From: Gordonia rubripertincta
Lineage (GTDB): Bacteria; Actinomycetota; Actinomycetes; Mycobacteriales; Mycobacteriaceae
DNA length: 64,000 bases
Reading direction: 5' to 3'
NCBI RefSeq assembly: GCF_038024875.1
Contig: NZ_CP136136.1
Span: 3,534,001 to 3,598,000 of the forward strand
The position numbers were made by a program, and so were the translations under genes. The notes beneath the pieces were generated by a model, which saw nothing but the letters and a program-made list of their open reading frames with translations, made no database searches and had not been told where the DNA came from. Below, piece by piece: positions 27,068 through 36,672 of this stretch (the first letter of the stretch is position 1; each line of letters begins with the position of its first letter).

Positions 27068-28504
27068 ATGCTGACGAAGTCACCTCGCAGGCCGACCGGG
27101 AAGTCCGGAAGTCTGCCGACGCCGCTCGAACTGGCGGCGCTCACCGGAAACCGGGACCGGGTCATCGACCTCATCCGCATCTGCTCGTTGCTGGTGGTGG
27201 TCGCCGGCCACTCGATCATGCTGACCGTCGACACCGCCGATGGCGCGATCCACCTCGGGAACACCCTCGGTGATGTGCCGATTCTCCAGCCGGCCACCTG
27301 GCTGCTCCAGGTGCTGCCGCTGTTCTTCTTCGCCGGTGCTGCAGCGTCGACGCATGGCTGGATGTCGCGGGATTGCGGCGATACCCCGTCCGCCGGACAC
27401 TGGCTGTTCACGCGCACCCAGCGTCTTCTGCGTCCGCTCGGCTGGTACCTGGGTGTCGTGCTCGTCGTGCTGGCCGGACTGACGATCGCCGGCCTCGACG
27501 CCGCGGCCGACGTCGTCGCACGCCTCGGGGTGCAGTTGCTCTGGTTCCTCGGTGCGTACCTGCTCGTGCTGGCCGTCGTCCCACTGCTGCAGCGGATCCG
27601 CACACAGCTCCATACGGCGATCGCACTCGGAACGTGCTGGGGGGGTACGGCACTCATCGACGCCGTCCGACTCGCCGACGGTCCGTCGTGGCTCGGCTAC
27701 CTGAACTTCCTCACCGTCTGGACGGTCCCGGCCGTTCTCGGTGTCTCCTACGCCCGGAGCATTCTGCGTCCGGGAACCGCCGCGGCCGTGTCGATCGGTG
27801 CCCTGATCCTCGATGTCGCGCTCGTGCAGTGGGGGCCGTATGAGATCTCGCTGGTCACGGTGCCGGGGCAACAGCTGTCGAACATGAGCCCGCCCAGTCT
27901 GCTTCTCGCGGGTCACGCGATCGTGCTGTGCGCGGGTGCCATCGCGGTGCGCCGGGTGTTGGCGACGATCGCCGACCGTCCGCGGATCTGGTGGTGGGTC
28001 GTCCTCGGCAACCGCGGCGCGATGACGCTGTACCTCTGGCACCTCCCGGTCCTCGCCGCCGTCATCCTCCTGGGCGCGGTCACGGGCCTGGATCGCGCCG
28101 ACGTGCACTCTGCGTCGTTCCCGGTCGTCGTCGGCGCCCAGACGATGCTGCTCCTCACGGTCATGGCGCCCGTCGTCGCGATGCTGTCACCGCTGGAGAA
28201 CCGGCCGCTGCCGTGGTGGGACGATGCCGTCACCCGCCGTGCCGGACGCGCTCGGGATCTGGCCCTGATGGCCGTGCTGGCGTGCCTCGGTGTCGCGGTC
28301 CTGATGGTGTCGCGGTACGGGCTCCTCGGCGACGGCCGTACGTGGCTGATCGTCATGCTCGGATGTGCGGTGACGGCTCGTGTCCTCGCCCTTCGGCCCG
28401 CGCGCGGCGCGGAGCGGACGCGGGTTCCCGGAGACGACGCCTCCCTGCAGGTCAGCGCCTCGCGGCGGTCGACTACCCTCGATGGGAGTCATCGCCGCCG
28501 TTGA
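27068..28504 (+). CDS. Acyltransferase-3 family integral membrane protein
   Basis: The 478-residue protein has about ten hydrophobic helices and starts with a basic cytoplasmic tail. Near residue 33 it has RVIDLIRICSLLVVVAGH, the Arg-Ile...His signature at the start of acyltransferase-3 (OafA/NodX-like) proteins. A second hallmark, GAMTLYLWHLPVL, is near 320. Such enzymes move acyl groups onto cell-surface glycans or lipids; the substrate here is unknown. The C-terminus (about 445-478) is charged and disordered. It stands alone between the tex terminator and pheS. Upstream (26860-27067) I see no convincing promoter. Confidence 0.8.
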   Translation: MLTKSPRRPTGKSGSLPTPLELAALTGNRDRVIDLIRICSLLVVVAGHSIMLTVDTADGAIHLGNTLGDVPILQPATWLLQVLPLFFFAGAAASTHGWMSRDCGDTPSAGHWLFTRTQRLLRPLGWYLGVVLVVLAGLTIAGLDAAADVVARLGVQLLWFLGAYLLVLAVVPLLQRIRTQLHTAIALGTCWGGTALIDAVRLADGPSWLGYLNFLTVWTVPAVLGVSYARSILRPGTAAAVSIGALILDVALVQWGPYEISLVTVPGQQLSNMSPPSLLLAGHAIVLCAGAIAVRRVLATIADRPRIWWWVVLGNRGAMTLYLWHLPVLAAVILLGAVTGLDRADVHSASFPVVVGAQTMLLLTVMAPVVAMLSPLENRPLPWWDDAVTRRAGRARDLALMAVLACLGVAVLMVSRYGLLGDGRTWLIVMLGCAVTARVLALRPARGAERTRVPGDDASLQVSASRRSTTLDGSHRRR

Positions 28505-28600
28505 CGGTTGCCTCGAGCCGGTTCTCCCGCGCCCGATCAACCCTCCGCGTGACGACGAGGCCGTCCACCCACCGAACCACGCATGAGGAGCTCGCCGACC

Positions 28601-29653
28601 GTGGCCACTTCCGCCGACGAAACGGTATTCCCCGGACCCGACGACCTCGAGGCGGCGGCAGCGTCGGCCGTCGAGGCCTTCGAGGCGGCGGCCGATCTCG
28701 AGCAGCTGTCTGCGGCGAAGTCCGCGCACCTCGGCGACCGCTCGCCGATCGCACTGGCCCGTCGCGCCCTCGGCAGTCTGCCGAAGGACCAGCGTTCGGA
28801 AGCCGGCAAGCTCGTGAACCAGGTTCGGGGTCGGGTGACCGCGGCGCTGGAACTGCGGACCGCGACCCTCGAAGCCGAGCGTGACGCGGCGGTTCTCGTC
28901 GCGGAATCGGTCGACGTGACGCTGCCCAGCGGTCGGCGCCCGGTCGGCGCCCGCCATCCCATCACTGTCATCGCCGAGCAGGTGGCCGACGTCTTCGTCG
29001 CCATGGGTTGGGAGATCGCCGAGGGACCGGAGGTCGAGACCGAGCACCACAACTTCGACGCCCTCAACTTCCTGCCGGACCACCCGGCTCGGTCGATGCA
29101 GGACACCTTCTACATCGCGCCCGAGGGTTCGCGTCAGGTGCTGCGCACCCACACCTCGCCGGTTCAGGTTCGTTCGATGCTCAACCGCGACCTGCCGATC
29201 TACGTGGCCTGCCCCGGTCGTACCTTCCGCACCGACGAGCTCGACGCCACCCACACGCCGGTGTTCCACCAGATCGAGGGACTCGCCGTCGACAAGGGTC
29301 TCACCCTGGCGAACCTGCGCGGCACCCTCGAGACCTTCGCGCGGGCGCTGTTCGGGCCGGAGACCACCACCCGGATGCGCGCGTCGTACTTCCCGTTCAC
29401 CGAGCCGTCGGCCGAGGTCGACGTCTGGTTCCCCGCCAAGAAGGGCGGACCCGGCTGGGTCGAGTGGGGCGGCTGCGGCATGGTCAACCCGAACGTGCTG
29501 CGCGCCAGCGGGATCGACCCGGACGTCTACTCCGGCTTCGCCTTCGGTATGGGCCTCGAGCGCACCCTGCAGTTCCGCAACGACATCTCCGACATGCGCG
29601 ACATGGTCGAGGGCGACATCCGGTTCACCCTCCCGTTCGGTCCGGCCGCCTGA
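28601..29653 (+). CDS. pheS: Phenylalanine-tRNA ligase alpha subunit
   Basis: The catalytic subunit of the alpha2-beta2 enzyme charges tRNA-Phe. Class II motifs are visible: ARHPITVIAEQVADVF with GWEIAEGPEVE (motif 1 region), the LRTHTSPVQVRSM and CPGRTFRTDELDATHTP segments, and GFAFGMGLERTLQFRNDI as motif 3. The N-terminal 90 residues form the coiled-coil tRNA arm. I prefer GTG 28601 because AGGAG (28586-28590) lies 10 nt before it. An in-frame ATG at 28583 would add six residues. pheT follows after 56 bp. Confidence 0.95.
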   Translation: MATSADETVFPGPDDLEAAAASAVEAFEAAADLEQLSAAKSAHLGDRSPIALARRALGSLPKDQRSEAGKLVNQVRGRVTAALELRTATLEAERDAAVLVAESVDVTLPSGRRPVGARHPITVIAEQVADVFVAMGWEIAEGPEVETEHHNFDALNFLPDHPARSMQDTFYIAPEGSRQVLRTHTSPVQVRSMLNRDLPIYVACPGRTFRTDELDATHTPVFHQIEGLAVDKGLTLANLRGTLETFARALFGPETTTRMRASYFPFTEPSAEVDVWFPAKKGGPGWVEWGGCGMVNPNVLRASGIDPDVYSGFAFGMGLERTLQFRNDISDMRDMVEGDIRFTLPFGPAA

Positions 29654-29709
29654 CCGGCTCGGCGAGCATCCTCAGACTTCCACGACGCGACGAAAGTAGT
29701 TGATACACA

Positions 29710-32181
29710 GTGCGTGCACCACAGTCCTGGTACACCGAGGTCCTGCGCTCGGGCGACCCGAAGTGGTCGGCGACCACCGAGGAGATCGACGCGGGGTTCG
29801 TCCGCGTCGGGTTCGAGATCGAGGACATCGAGAAGTTCCCGGAGATCACCGGCCCGCTGGTGATCGGTCGCGTGAAGACAATCGAGGAGCTCACCGAGTT
29901 CAAGAAGCCGATCCGCTTCTGCACCGTCGAGGTGGGGGAGGCGGAGCCGCGCGGGATCGTCTGCGGCGCCCGCAACTTCGCCGAGGGTGACCTGATCGTC
30001 GCCGCGCTGCCCGGTGCCGTGCTGCCCGGTCCGTTCGAGATCGCCTCGCGCAAGACCTACGGCCGCGTCTCCGACGGCATGATCTGCTCGGTCTCCGAGC
30101 TCGGCATCGGCAACGACCACAGCGGAATCCTGGTGCTGGCCCCCGGGACCGCCGAGCCCGGCGCCGACGCCCGCGAAGTCCTCGGACTCGACGACGCCGC
30201 CATCGACGTCAACGTCACCCCCGACCGCGGTTACGCCTTCTCGATCCGCGGTCTCGGCCGCGAGCTGGCGAGCAGCTTCGAGGTGCCCTTCGTGGATCCG
30301 GGCGTCGTCGAAGCCGACGTCACCACCGAGGGAACCCCGTGGCCCGTCGCCATCGAGGACGGCTCCGGCGCCACCCGCTACACCGCGCGCGTGATCACCG
30401 GCGTCGACCCGAAGGCGATCTCGCCGTGGTGGATGCAGAAGCGACTCATGGTCGCGGGTATCCGGCCGATCTCCGCGATCGTCGATGTCACCAACTATGT
30501 GATGATCGAGCTCGGCCAGCCGCTGCACGCCTTCGACGCCGACCGCATCACCGGCACCGTCACCGTGCGCTCGGCGAAGCCGGGGGAGAAGCTGCGGACC
30601 CTCGACGAGGTCGACCGCGTGCTCGATCCGGAGGACGTCGTCATCGCCGACGAGACCGGTCCGATCGCCCTCGCCGGCGTCATGGGCGGCGGCGCCACCG
30701 AGGTGGGCGATGAGACCACCACGGTGCTGCTCGAGTCGGCGACCTTCGACCCCGTCCGCGTCTTCCGCACCGGCAAGCGACACAAGCTGACCTCCGAGGC
30801 CAGCAAGCGCTTCGAGCGCATCGTCGACCCGGAGATCACCGCGGTCGCCTCCGATCGCGCCGCCCAGCTCATCGTCGACATCGCCGGTGGCACCATCTCG
30901 TCGCCGCTGTCCGAGGCGCGCGTCGCGACCCCGCTCCCGTCGGCGATCTCCATCGCCGCGGACGAGCCCGACCGCGTCGCCGGCATCGGCTACCCGGCCG
31001 GCACCACCGCAGCGCGTCTCGTCGAGGTGGGCTGCGTGGTCACCGGCACCGACACCCTCGACGTCGTCCCGCCGTCGTGGCGTCCCGACCTCAAGCAGCG
31101 CGCCGACCTGGTCGAAGAGGTGCTGCGTCTCGAAGGCCTCGAGGACATCCCGGCCGTCGTGCCGCGCGCACCCGGCGGCACCGGCCTCACTCCGGAACAG
31201 CGTCGTCGGCGCAGCGTCGGCCGCACCCTCGCCCTCGACGGATACGTCGAGGTCCTCCCGTACCCGTTCATGCCGTCCGGGGTCTTCGACCTCTGGGACC
31301 TGCCCGCCGACGACGAGCGCCGGCGCACCGTCAAGGTCCTCAACCCGCTCGAGTCGGACCGGCCCGAGCTCAACACGACGCTGCTGCCGGGCCTGCTCGA
31401 GATGGCCGCGCGCAACATCGCCCGTGGCCAGCGTGACCTGTCGCTGTTCACGATCGGCCAGGTCGTCATCGCCGGTGACCATGTCGCGCCCGTCCCCGCA
31501 CTCGACGTGACGCAGCGACCCACCGACGAGGACATCGCGGCGCTCGACGCCTCACTGCCGCATCAGCCGCTGCACGTCGGCGTCGTCCTGACCGGTCTCC
31601 GCGACCCCGCGGGGCCGTGGGGTCCGGGACGTGCCGCCGACTACCTCGACGCCTTCGAGGCGGCGCGCACCATCGCGCGTGCCGCGGGCGTGGAGGTCGA
31701 ACTCTCCGCCGCCGATCACCGGCCGTGGCATCCGGGCCGCTGCGCCCGACTGACCGTCGACGGACGCACGGTCGGCTACGCAGGCGAGCTTCATCCGGCG
31801 GTGCTCGAACGCGCCCACCTGCCCAAGCGTGCGTGCGCGGTCGAGATCGACATCGACGCTCTGCCGCTCCGCGAGGTGCTGCCCGCTCCGGCGGTGTCGG
31901 TGTTCCCGGCCGTGCTGCAGGACGTCAACGTGGTGGTCGCCGCCGAGGTGCCGGCCGCCGAGGTCCGGTCGGCGCTGCGCGACGGCGCGGGTGAGCTGCT
32001 CGAGGACATCGCCTTGTTCGACGTCTTCACCGGTGCGCAGGTCGGCGAGGGCAACAAGTCGCTGACGTTCTCGCTGCGCTTCCGCGCAAGCGATCGCACG
32101 CTGACCGAGGACGAGGCCAACGCGGCGAAGATGGCGGCGGTCGACGCCGCCGCCGAACGGGTTGGTGCCCGCCTCCGCTGA
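29710..32181 (+). CDS. pheT: Phenylalanine-tRNA ligase beta subunit
   Basis: The beta subunit has 823 residues, normal length. It starts at GTG 29710 (VRAPQSWYTEVLR) and has an N-terminal tRNA-binding OB domain (KKPIRFCTVEVGEAEPRGIVCGARNF). The B3/B4 editing domain and B5 region follow (SEASKRFERIVDPEI near 365, then VVPPSWRPDLKQRADLVEEV near 455). The last 95 residues are the anticodon-binding FDX-ACB domain (VFPAVLQDVNVVVAAEVPA near 735). It hydrolyses mischarged Tyr-tRNA and binds tRNA. Directly downstream lies the argC control region. Confidence 0.96.
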   Translation: MRAPQSWYTEVLRSGDPKWSATTEEIDAGFVRVGFEIEDIEKFPEITGPLVIGRVKTIEELTEFKKPIRFCTVEVGEAEPRGIVCGARNFAEGDLIVAALPGAVLPGPFEIASRKTYGRVSDGMICSVSELGIGNDHSGILVLAPGTAEPGADAREVLGLDDAAIDVNVTPDRGYAFSIRGLGRELASSFEVPFVDPGVVEADVTTEGTPWPVAIEDGSGATRYTARVITGVDPKAISPWWMQKRLMVAGIRPISAIVDVTNYVMIELGQPLHAFDADRITGTVTVRSAKPGEKLRTLDEVDRVLDPEDVVIADETGPIALAGVMGGGATEVGDETTTVLLESATFDPVRVFRTGKRHKLTSEASKRFERIVDPEITAVASDRAAQLIVDIAGGTISSPLSEARVATPLPSAISIAADEPDRVAGIGYPAGTTAARLVEVGCVVTGTDTLDVVPPSWRPDLKQRADLVEEVLRLEGLEDIPAVVPRAPGGTGLTPEQRRRRSVGRTLALDGYVEVLPYPFMPSGVFDLWDLPADDERRRTVKVLNPLESDRPELNTTLLPGLLEMAARNIARGQRDLSLFTIGQVVIAGDHVAPVPALDVTQRPTDEDIAALDASLPHQPLHVGVVLTGLRDPAGPWGPGRAADYLDAFEAARTIARAAGVEVELSAADHRPWHPGRCARLTVDGRTVGYAGELHPAVLERAHLPKRACAVEIDIDALPLREVLPAPAVSVFPAVLQDVNVVVAAEVPAAEVRSALRDGAGELLEDIALFDVFTGAQVGEGNKSLTFSLRFRASDRTLTEDEANAAKMAAVDAAAERVGARLR

Positions 32182-32228
32182 CACCGTGAAGTGGACGACC
32201 ACCGACACCACCCCGTCGATGTATTGAT

Positions 32229-32256
32229 TTGCACGCCGGTGCATAATGATTGCATG
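32229..32256 (+). promoter_or_regulatory. argC promoter and candidate ArgR operator at the start codon
   Basis: TGCAC (32230-32234), GCCG and GTGCA (32239-32243) form an inverted repeat, followed by a second half-site pair TGCAT (32240-32244) ... TGCAT (32251-32255). Overlapping these is CATAAT (32243-32248), a good -10 element. A start 6-7 nt later coincides with the argC ATG at 32254, and no Shine-Dalgarno is present. I read this as a leaderless argC transcript with an ArgR (ARG-box-like) site over the promoter. The encoded repressor ArgR is in the same operon. Confidence 0.55.
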
Positions 32257-33291
32257 ACGATCAAAGTGGCAGTGGCCGGCGCGAGCGGCTACGCGGGCGG
32301 CGAGATCCTCCGTCTGCTGTGCGGGCATCCCCGGCTGCGATGCGGTGAGCTCGAGATCGGTGCGCTGACTGCCGGCGGCAACGCCGGCACCACGCTCGGA
32401 TCCCACCATCCACACCTGTTGCCACTGGCAGACCGGGTTCTCGAAGAGACCACTCCGGAGATCCTGAGTGGCCACGACGTGGTCTTCCTCGGCCTGCCGC
32501 ACGGTGCATCGGCGGTCATCGCCGATGCCCTGCCGCCGACCACGCTGATCATCGACTGCGGCGCCGACTTCCGGCTGCGCGACGCAGGGGACTGGACCTC
32601 GTACTACGGCGGCGATCATGCAGGCACCTGGCCGTACGGCCTGCCCGAGCTGCCCGGCAATCGCGAGGTCCTCAGGGATGCCAGCCGGATCGCCGTGCCG
32701 GGTTGCTACCCGACGGTGTCGATCCTGTCGTTGCTCCCGGCGATCGCCGCGGGGCTGGCCGAGCCGCACGTGACCGTCGTCGCGGTCAGCGGTGCGTCGG
32801 GGGCCGGTCGTTCGCCGAAGGTCGACCTGCTCGCGTCCGAGGTCATCGGGTCGGCCCGGGCGTATGGCGTCGGCGGCGTCCACCGGCACACCCCGGAGAT
32901 CTCGCAGGCGTTGTCGGAGGCGGCGCAGCAGCCCGTCACCGTCTCGTTCACCCCGATCCTGGCGCCGATGGCCCGGGGCATCCTCGCGACGTGCACCGCA
33001 CGGACCACCGCGACCGGCGACGAGGTGCGCGCGGTCTACGAAAAGGCCTATGCCGACGAGGAATTCATTCACGTCCTGCCGGAAGGTCGCCTGCCGGCCA
33101 CCGGTTCGGTCATCGGTTCCAACGCCGTCCAGCTCGGTGTGACGGTCGACGAGCGCGCCCAGACCCTCGTGGTCGTCGGCGCCGTGGACAACCTGACCAA
33201 GGGGACCGGCGGCGCCGCGGTCCAGTCGATGAACCTGGCGCTTGGCTGGACCGAGAACGAGGGACTGAGCACTGTGGGAGTCGCACCATGA
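32254..33291 (+). CDS. argC: N-acetyl-gamma-glutamyl-phosphate reductase
   Basis: ArgC (345 residues) reduces N-acetylglutamyl phosphate to the semialdehyde with NADPH, the third step of arginine synthesis. The N-terminus KVAVAGASGYAGGEILRLL is the nucleotide-binding loop (GxSGYxGxE). The catalytic cysteine is in PGCYPTVSIL near residue 151, and a conserved histidine is in HRHTPEI near 210. Translation probably starts at the very 5' end of the mRNA, since no ribosome binding site precedes ATG 32254. The stop overlaps the argJ start (ATGA), the first of a chain of overlaps in this operon. Confidence 0.97.
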   Translation: MTIKVAVAGASGYAGGEILRLLCGHPRLRCGELEIGALTAGGNAGTTLGSHHPHLLPLADRVLEETTPEILSGHDVVFLGLPHGASAVIADALPPTTLIIDCGADFRLRDAGDWTSYYGGDHAGTWPYGLPELPGNREVLRDASRIAVPGCYPTVSILSLLPAIAAGLAEPHVTVVAVSGASGAGRSPKVDLLASEVIGSARAYGVGGVHRHTPEISQALSEAAQQPVTVSFTPILAPMARGILATCTARTTATGDEVRAVYEKAYADEEFIHVLPEGRLPATGSVIGSNAVQLGVTVDERAQTLVVVGAVDNLTKGTGGAAVQSMNLALGWTENEGLSTVGVAP

Positions 33292-34562
33292 CCGGGGGCA
33301 AAGGAACCGGAATCCGGGACGCACAACCAGATCCGGACCGCATCGAGGGCGGCGCCCCCGGCGACACCCCGCGGCTCGTCCGCGAACAGGGCGTCACCGC
33401 GCCGCTGGGTTTCCGTGCCGCGGGAATCGCGGCCGGCATCAAGGTGTCCGGTAACCCCGACCTCGCCCTCGTGTTCAACGAGGGCCCGGATTACTCGGCC
33501 GCCGGCGTCTTCACCAGCAACCAGGTCAAGGCCGCACCCGTGCTGTGGTCGCAGCAGGTTCTCACCACGGGCAAGCTGCGCGCGGTGATCCTCAACTCGG
33601 GCGGCGCCAACGCGTGCACCGGGCCCGGCGGCTTCCAGGACACCCACAAGACGGCCGAGGCCGTCGCGGAGGCGTTGAGCAACTGGGGGACCAGCACCGG
33701 CGCCGTCGAGGTGGCCGTCTGCTCGACCGGCCTCATCGGCGACCGACTGCCGATGGACAAGGTCCTCGCCGGCGTCACCGAGATCGTCCAGGAGATGGGC
33801 GGCGGACTCACCGGCGGTACCGACGCGGCACACGCCATCATGACCACCGACACCGTGCCGAAACAGGCTGCGCTGCACCATCCCCAGGGATGGAACGTCG
33901 GCGGCATGGGCAAGGGCGCCGGGATGATGGCGCCCTCGCTCGCGACGATGCTCGTGGTGCTCACCACCGACGCCGCGGCCACCACCGAACAGCTCGACAC
34001 CGCACTGCGTCGCGCGACCACGCGGACATTCGACCGGCTCGACATCGACGGCTCCATGTCCACCAACGACACCGTGCTGCTGCTGAGTTCGGGTGCCAGC
34101 CAGATCCCGGTCGACCAGGCCGATCTCGACGAGGCCGTGTTCGCGGTCTGTGACGACCTGGCCGCCCAGATGCAGGCCGACGCCGAGGGCGTCACCAAGC
34201 GGGTCACCATCACCGTCACCGGGGCACAGACCGAAGACGATGCCGTGGTCGTCGCTCGGTTCGTGGCCCGCGACTCGCTGGTGAAGACCGCACTGTTCGG
34301 CTCCGACCCCAACTGGGGCCGGGTGCTGGCCACGGTCGGTGCGTCGCCGGTCCGGATCGACCCGGACGTGATCGCCGTGTCGTTCAACGGATCCCCCGTG
34401 TGCGAGAACGGTTGCGGCGTCGACGGGGCGCGCGACGTGGACCTCTCCGGTGCCGACATCGACGTGCTCGTCGACCTGAAGCTCGGCGACGCCTCGGCGT
34501 CCGTCCGGACCACGGACCTCTCGCACGCCTATGTCGAAGAGAATTCGGCGTACTCGTCATGA
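33288..34562 (+). CDS. argJ: Glutamate N-acetyltransferase / amino-acid acetyltransferase (bifunctional)
   Basis: ArgJ moves acetyl from N-acetylornithine to glutamate, recycling acetyl in the pathway. The precursor cleaves itself before a threonine; here the motif is KGAGMMAPSLATML, with Thr near residue 220 (codon 33945). That gives alpha and beta chains. Other conserved parts are LNSGGANACTG near 100 and GSDPNWGRVLATVG near 340. The start at ATG 33288 overlaps the argC stop by 4 bp. This gives an N-terminal extension of about 35 charged residues before VTAPLGFRAAG, the usual beginning of ArgJ. A later start cannot be excluded. Confidence 0.95.
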   Translation: MTGGKGTGIRDAQPDPDRIEGGAPGDTPRLVREQGVTAPLGFRAAGIAAGIKVSGNPDLALVFNEGPDYSAAGVFTSNQVKAAPVLWSQQVLTTGKLRAVILNSGGANACTGPGGFQDTHKTAEAVAEALSNWGTSTGAVEVAVCSTGLIGDRLPMDKVLAGVTEIVQEMGGGLTGGTDAAHAIMTTDTVPKQAALHHPQGWNVGGMGKGAGMMAPSLATMLVVLTTDAAATTEQLDTALRRATTRTFDRLDIDGSMSTNDTVLLLSSGASQIPVDQADLDEAVFAVCDDLAAQMQADAEGVTKRVTITVTGAQTEDDAVVVARFVARDSLVKTALFGSDPNWGRVLATVGASPVRIDPDVIAVSFNGSPVCENGCGVDGARDVDLSGADIDVLVDLKLGDASASVRTTDLSHAYVEENSAYSS

Positions 34563-35485
34563 GTGCCACCACACCGGAATCCGGTGCACCCCGGATCGAC
34601 CCGGCCGCGGGCCTCGCGAAGGCGAAGGTCCTCGCCGAAGCGCTTCCCGCACTCCAGGAACTCGCCGGCGCCACGATCGTCGTCAAGTACGGCGGCAACG
34701 CCATGGTCGACGAGGAACTGAAGAAGGCGTTCGCCGCGGATATGGTGTTCCTCCGTGCCTGCGGCATGCACCCCGTCGTCGTCCACGGCGGCGGCCCGCA
34801 GATCTCGGCGATGCTGAAGAAGCTGGGCCTGCAAGGAGAATTCAAGGGAGGCTTCCGGGTCACCACCCCCGAGGTGATGGACGTCGCCCGGATGGTTCTC
34901 TTCGGTCAGGTCGGTCGTGAGCTGGTCGGTCTCATCAACGCGCACGGCCCCTACGCCGTCGGCATCACCGGCGAGGACGCCCACCTGTTCACCGCGACCC
35001 GGCGGACGGTTCTCGTCGACGGCGTCGCCACCGACATCGGACTCGTCGGCGACATCTCCTCGGTGAACACGTCCGCGGTGCTCGATCTCGTCGCGCCGGG
35101 ACGCATCCCGGTGGTCTCGACCATCGCCCCGGACCGCGACGGCGTCGTCCACAACATCAACGCCGACACCGCGGCCGGCGCGCTCGCCGAGGCGCTCGGC
35201 GCGTCGCGGCTGGTCATGCTCACCGATGTCGAAGGGCTGTACACCGATTGGCCCGACCGCGGGTCGCTGGTGTCCCAGATCGACACCGACGCCCTGGCCG
35301 AACTGCTGCCGTCGCTGGACTCCGGCATGGTCCCGAAGATGGAGGCCTGCCTGCGTGCGGTGACCGGGGGAGTCGAACGCGCCCATGTGATCGACGGCCG
35401 CGTCGCCCATTCCGTGCTCGCCCAACTGCTGACCGAGAGCTCCACCGGCACCACCGTCGTCGACCCGCGTGAGGAGGACCAGTGA
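34559..35485 (+). CDS. argB: Acetylglutamate kinase
   Basis: ArgB (308 residues) phosphorylates N-acetylglutamate, the usual feedback point for arginine. Family motifs are VVKYGGNAM near 42, the glycine-rich VVHGGGPQIS near 74, FRVTT near 99 (substrate loop) and INADTAAGALAEALGA near 200. The N-terminus has about 25 residues before the kinase core, as in arginine-sensitive hexameric enzymes, where an N-terminal helix mediates inhibition. Start ATG 34559 overlaps the argJ stop, and the stop overlaps the argD GTG. Confidence 0.96.
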   Translation: MSATTPESGAPRIDPAAGLAKAKVLAEALPALQELAGATIVVKYGGNAMVDEELKKAFAADMVFLRACGMHPVVVHGGGPQISAMLKKLGLQGEFKGGFRVTTPEVMDVARMVLFGQVGRELVGLINAHGPYAVGITGEDAHLFTATRRTVLVDGVATDIGLVGDISSVNTSAVLDLVAPGRIPVVSTIAPDRDGVVHNINADTAAGALAEALGASRLVMLTDVEGLYTDWPDRGSLVSQIDTDALAELLPSLDSGMVPKMEACLRAVTGGVERAHVIDGRVAHSVLAQLLTESSTGTTVVDPREEDQ

Positions 35486-36672
35486 CCGCGCCGCTGCAAC
35501 AGCGTTGGGGCCAGTCCCTGATGAAGAACTACGGCACCCCGCCGATTGCCCTGGTCGGTGGTTCGGGACCGTACGTCACCGACGCCGACGGCAAGCGATA
35601 CCTCGACCTGCTCGGCGGTATCGCGGTGAACTCCCTCGGCCACGCGCATCCCGCGATCGTCGAGGCCGTCACGACCCAGCTGCAGACGCTCGGACACGTG
35701 TCGAACCTCTACATCTCGCCGCCCGTCGTCGAACTGGCGGAGAAGCTGCTCGATCGCTTCGGCCACCCGGGCCGCGCGTTCTTCTGCAACTCCGGCACCG
35801 AGGCCAACGAGGCCGCCTTCAAGCTCGCGCGCCGGACCGGACGGCCGGAGATCGTGGCCGCGGAGAAGGCCTTCCACGGCCGCACCATGGGTGCGCTCGC
35901 CATGACCGGACAGCCGTCGAAGCGTGCACCCTTCGAGCCGATGCCCCCGGGTGTGCGGTTCGTGCCGTACGGCGACACCGAGGCGCTCGACGCCGCCGTG
36001 ACCGACCAGACCGCCGCGGTCATCCTCGAACCGATCCTCGGCGAGGCCGGGGTGATCGTTCCGCCCGCCGACTATCTGGCCGCCGCCCGCCGTATCACCA
36101 GCGAGCGCGGTGCACTGCTGATCCTCGACGAGGTGCAGACCGGCGTCGCGCGGACCGGTGCCTTCTTCGCCCACCAGCAGGTGGGTGTGGTGCCCGACGT
36201 GATGACGCTCGCCAAGGGACTCGGCGGCGGACTGCCGATCGGAGCGTGCATCGCCACCGGCCCGGCCGCCGAGCTGTTCGAACCCGGTCAGCACGGCACC
36301 ACTTTCGGCGGCAATCCGGTCGCCGCGGCCGCCGCACTCGCCGTGCTCGGGGTCATCGAGTCCGAGGGACTCACCGATCACGTTGCCGCCGTAGGCAAGA
36401 CGATCGCCACCGGAATCGAGGACCTCCACCACCCGCTGATCGCCGGTGTCCGAGGCGCCGGTCTGCTGCTCGGCGTCGAACTGACCGAGGCGCTTTCCGG
36501 ACGCGTCGAGGCCGCGGCCCGCGACGCCGGATTCCTCATCAACGCACCGGCTCCCGACGTGTTGCGGCTCGCACCGCCGCTGATCATCACCGAGGAACAG
36601 GCACAGACCTTCGTCGACGCCCTGCCGGGACTGCTCGACACCGCTGCTCAGAACGACAAGGGAGACAAGTAA
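35482..36672 (+). CDS. argD: Acetylornithine aminotransferase
   Basis: ArgD (396 residues) is a class III PLP aminotransferase that makes N-acetylornithine from the semialdehyde and glutamate. Visible motifs are FCNSGTEANEAAFKLAR near 98 (phosphate loop), AFHGRTMGALAMTGQ, LLILDEVQTGVARTG near 213 and the PLP-binding lysine in LAKGLGGGLPIGAC near 245. It starts at GTG 35482, overlapping the argB stop (GTGA), with GAGGAGG just upstream. Its stop TAA overlaps the argF ATG by one base. Confidence 0.96.
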   Translation: MTAPLQQRWGQSLMKNYGTPPIALVGGSGPYVTDADGKRYLDLLGGIAVNSLGHAHPAIVEAVTTQLQTLGHVSNLYISPPVVELAEKLLDRFGHPGRAFFCNSGTEANEAAFKLARRTGRPEIVAAEKAFHGRTMGALAMTGQPSKRAPFEPMPPGVRFVPYGDTEALDAAVTDQTAAVILEPILGEAGVIVPPADYLAAARRITSERGALLILDEVQTGVARTGAFFAHQQVGVVPDVMTLAKGLGGGLPIGACIATGPAAELFEPGQHGTTFGGNPVAAAAALAVLGVIESEGLTDHVAAVGKTIATGIEDLHHPLIAGVRGAGLLLGVELTEALSGRVEAAARDAGFLINAPAPDVLRLAPPLIITEEQAQTFVDALPGLLDTAAQNDKGDK

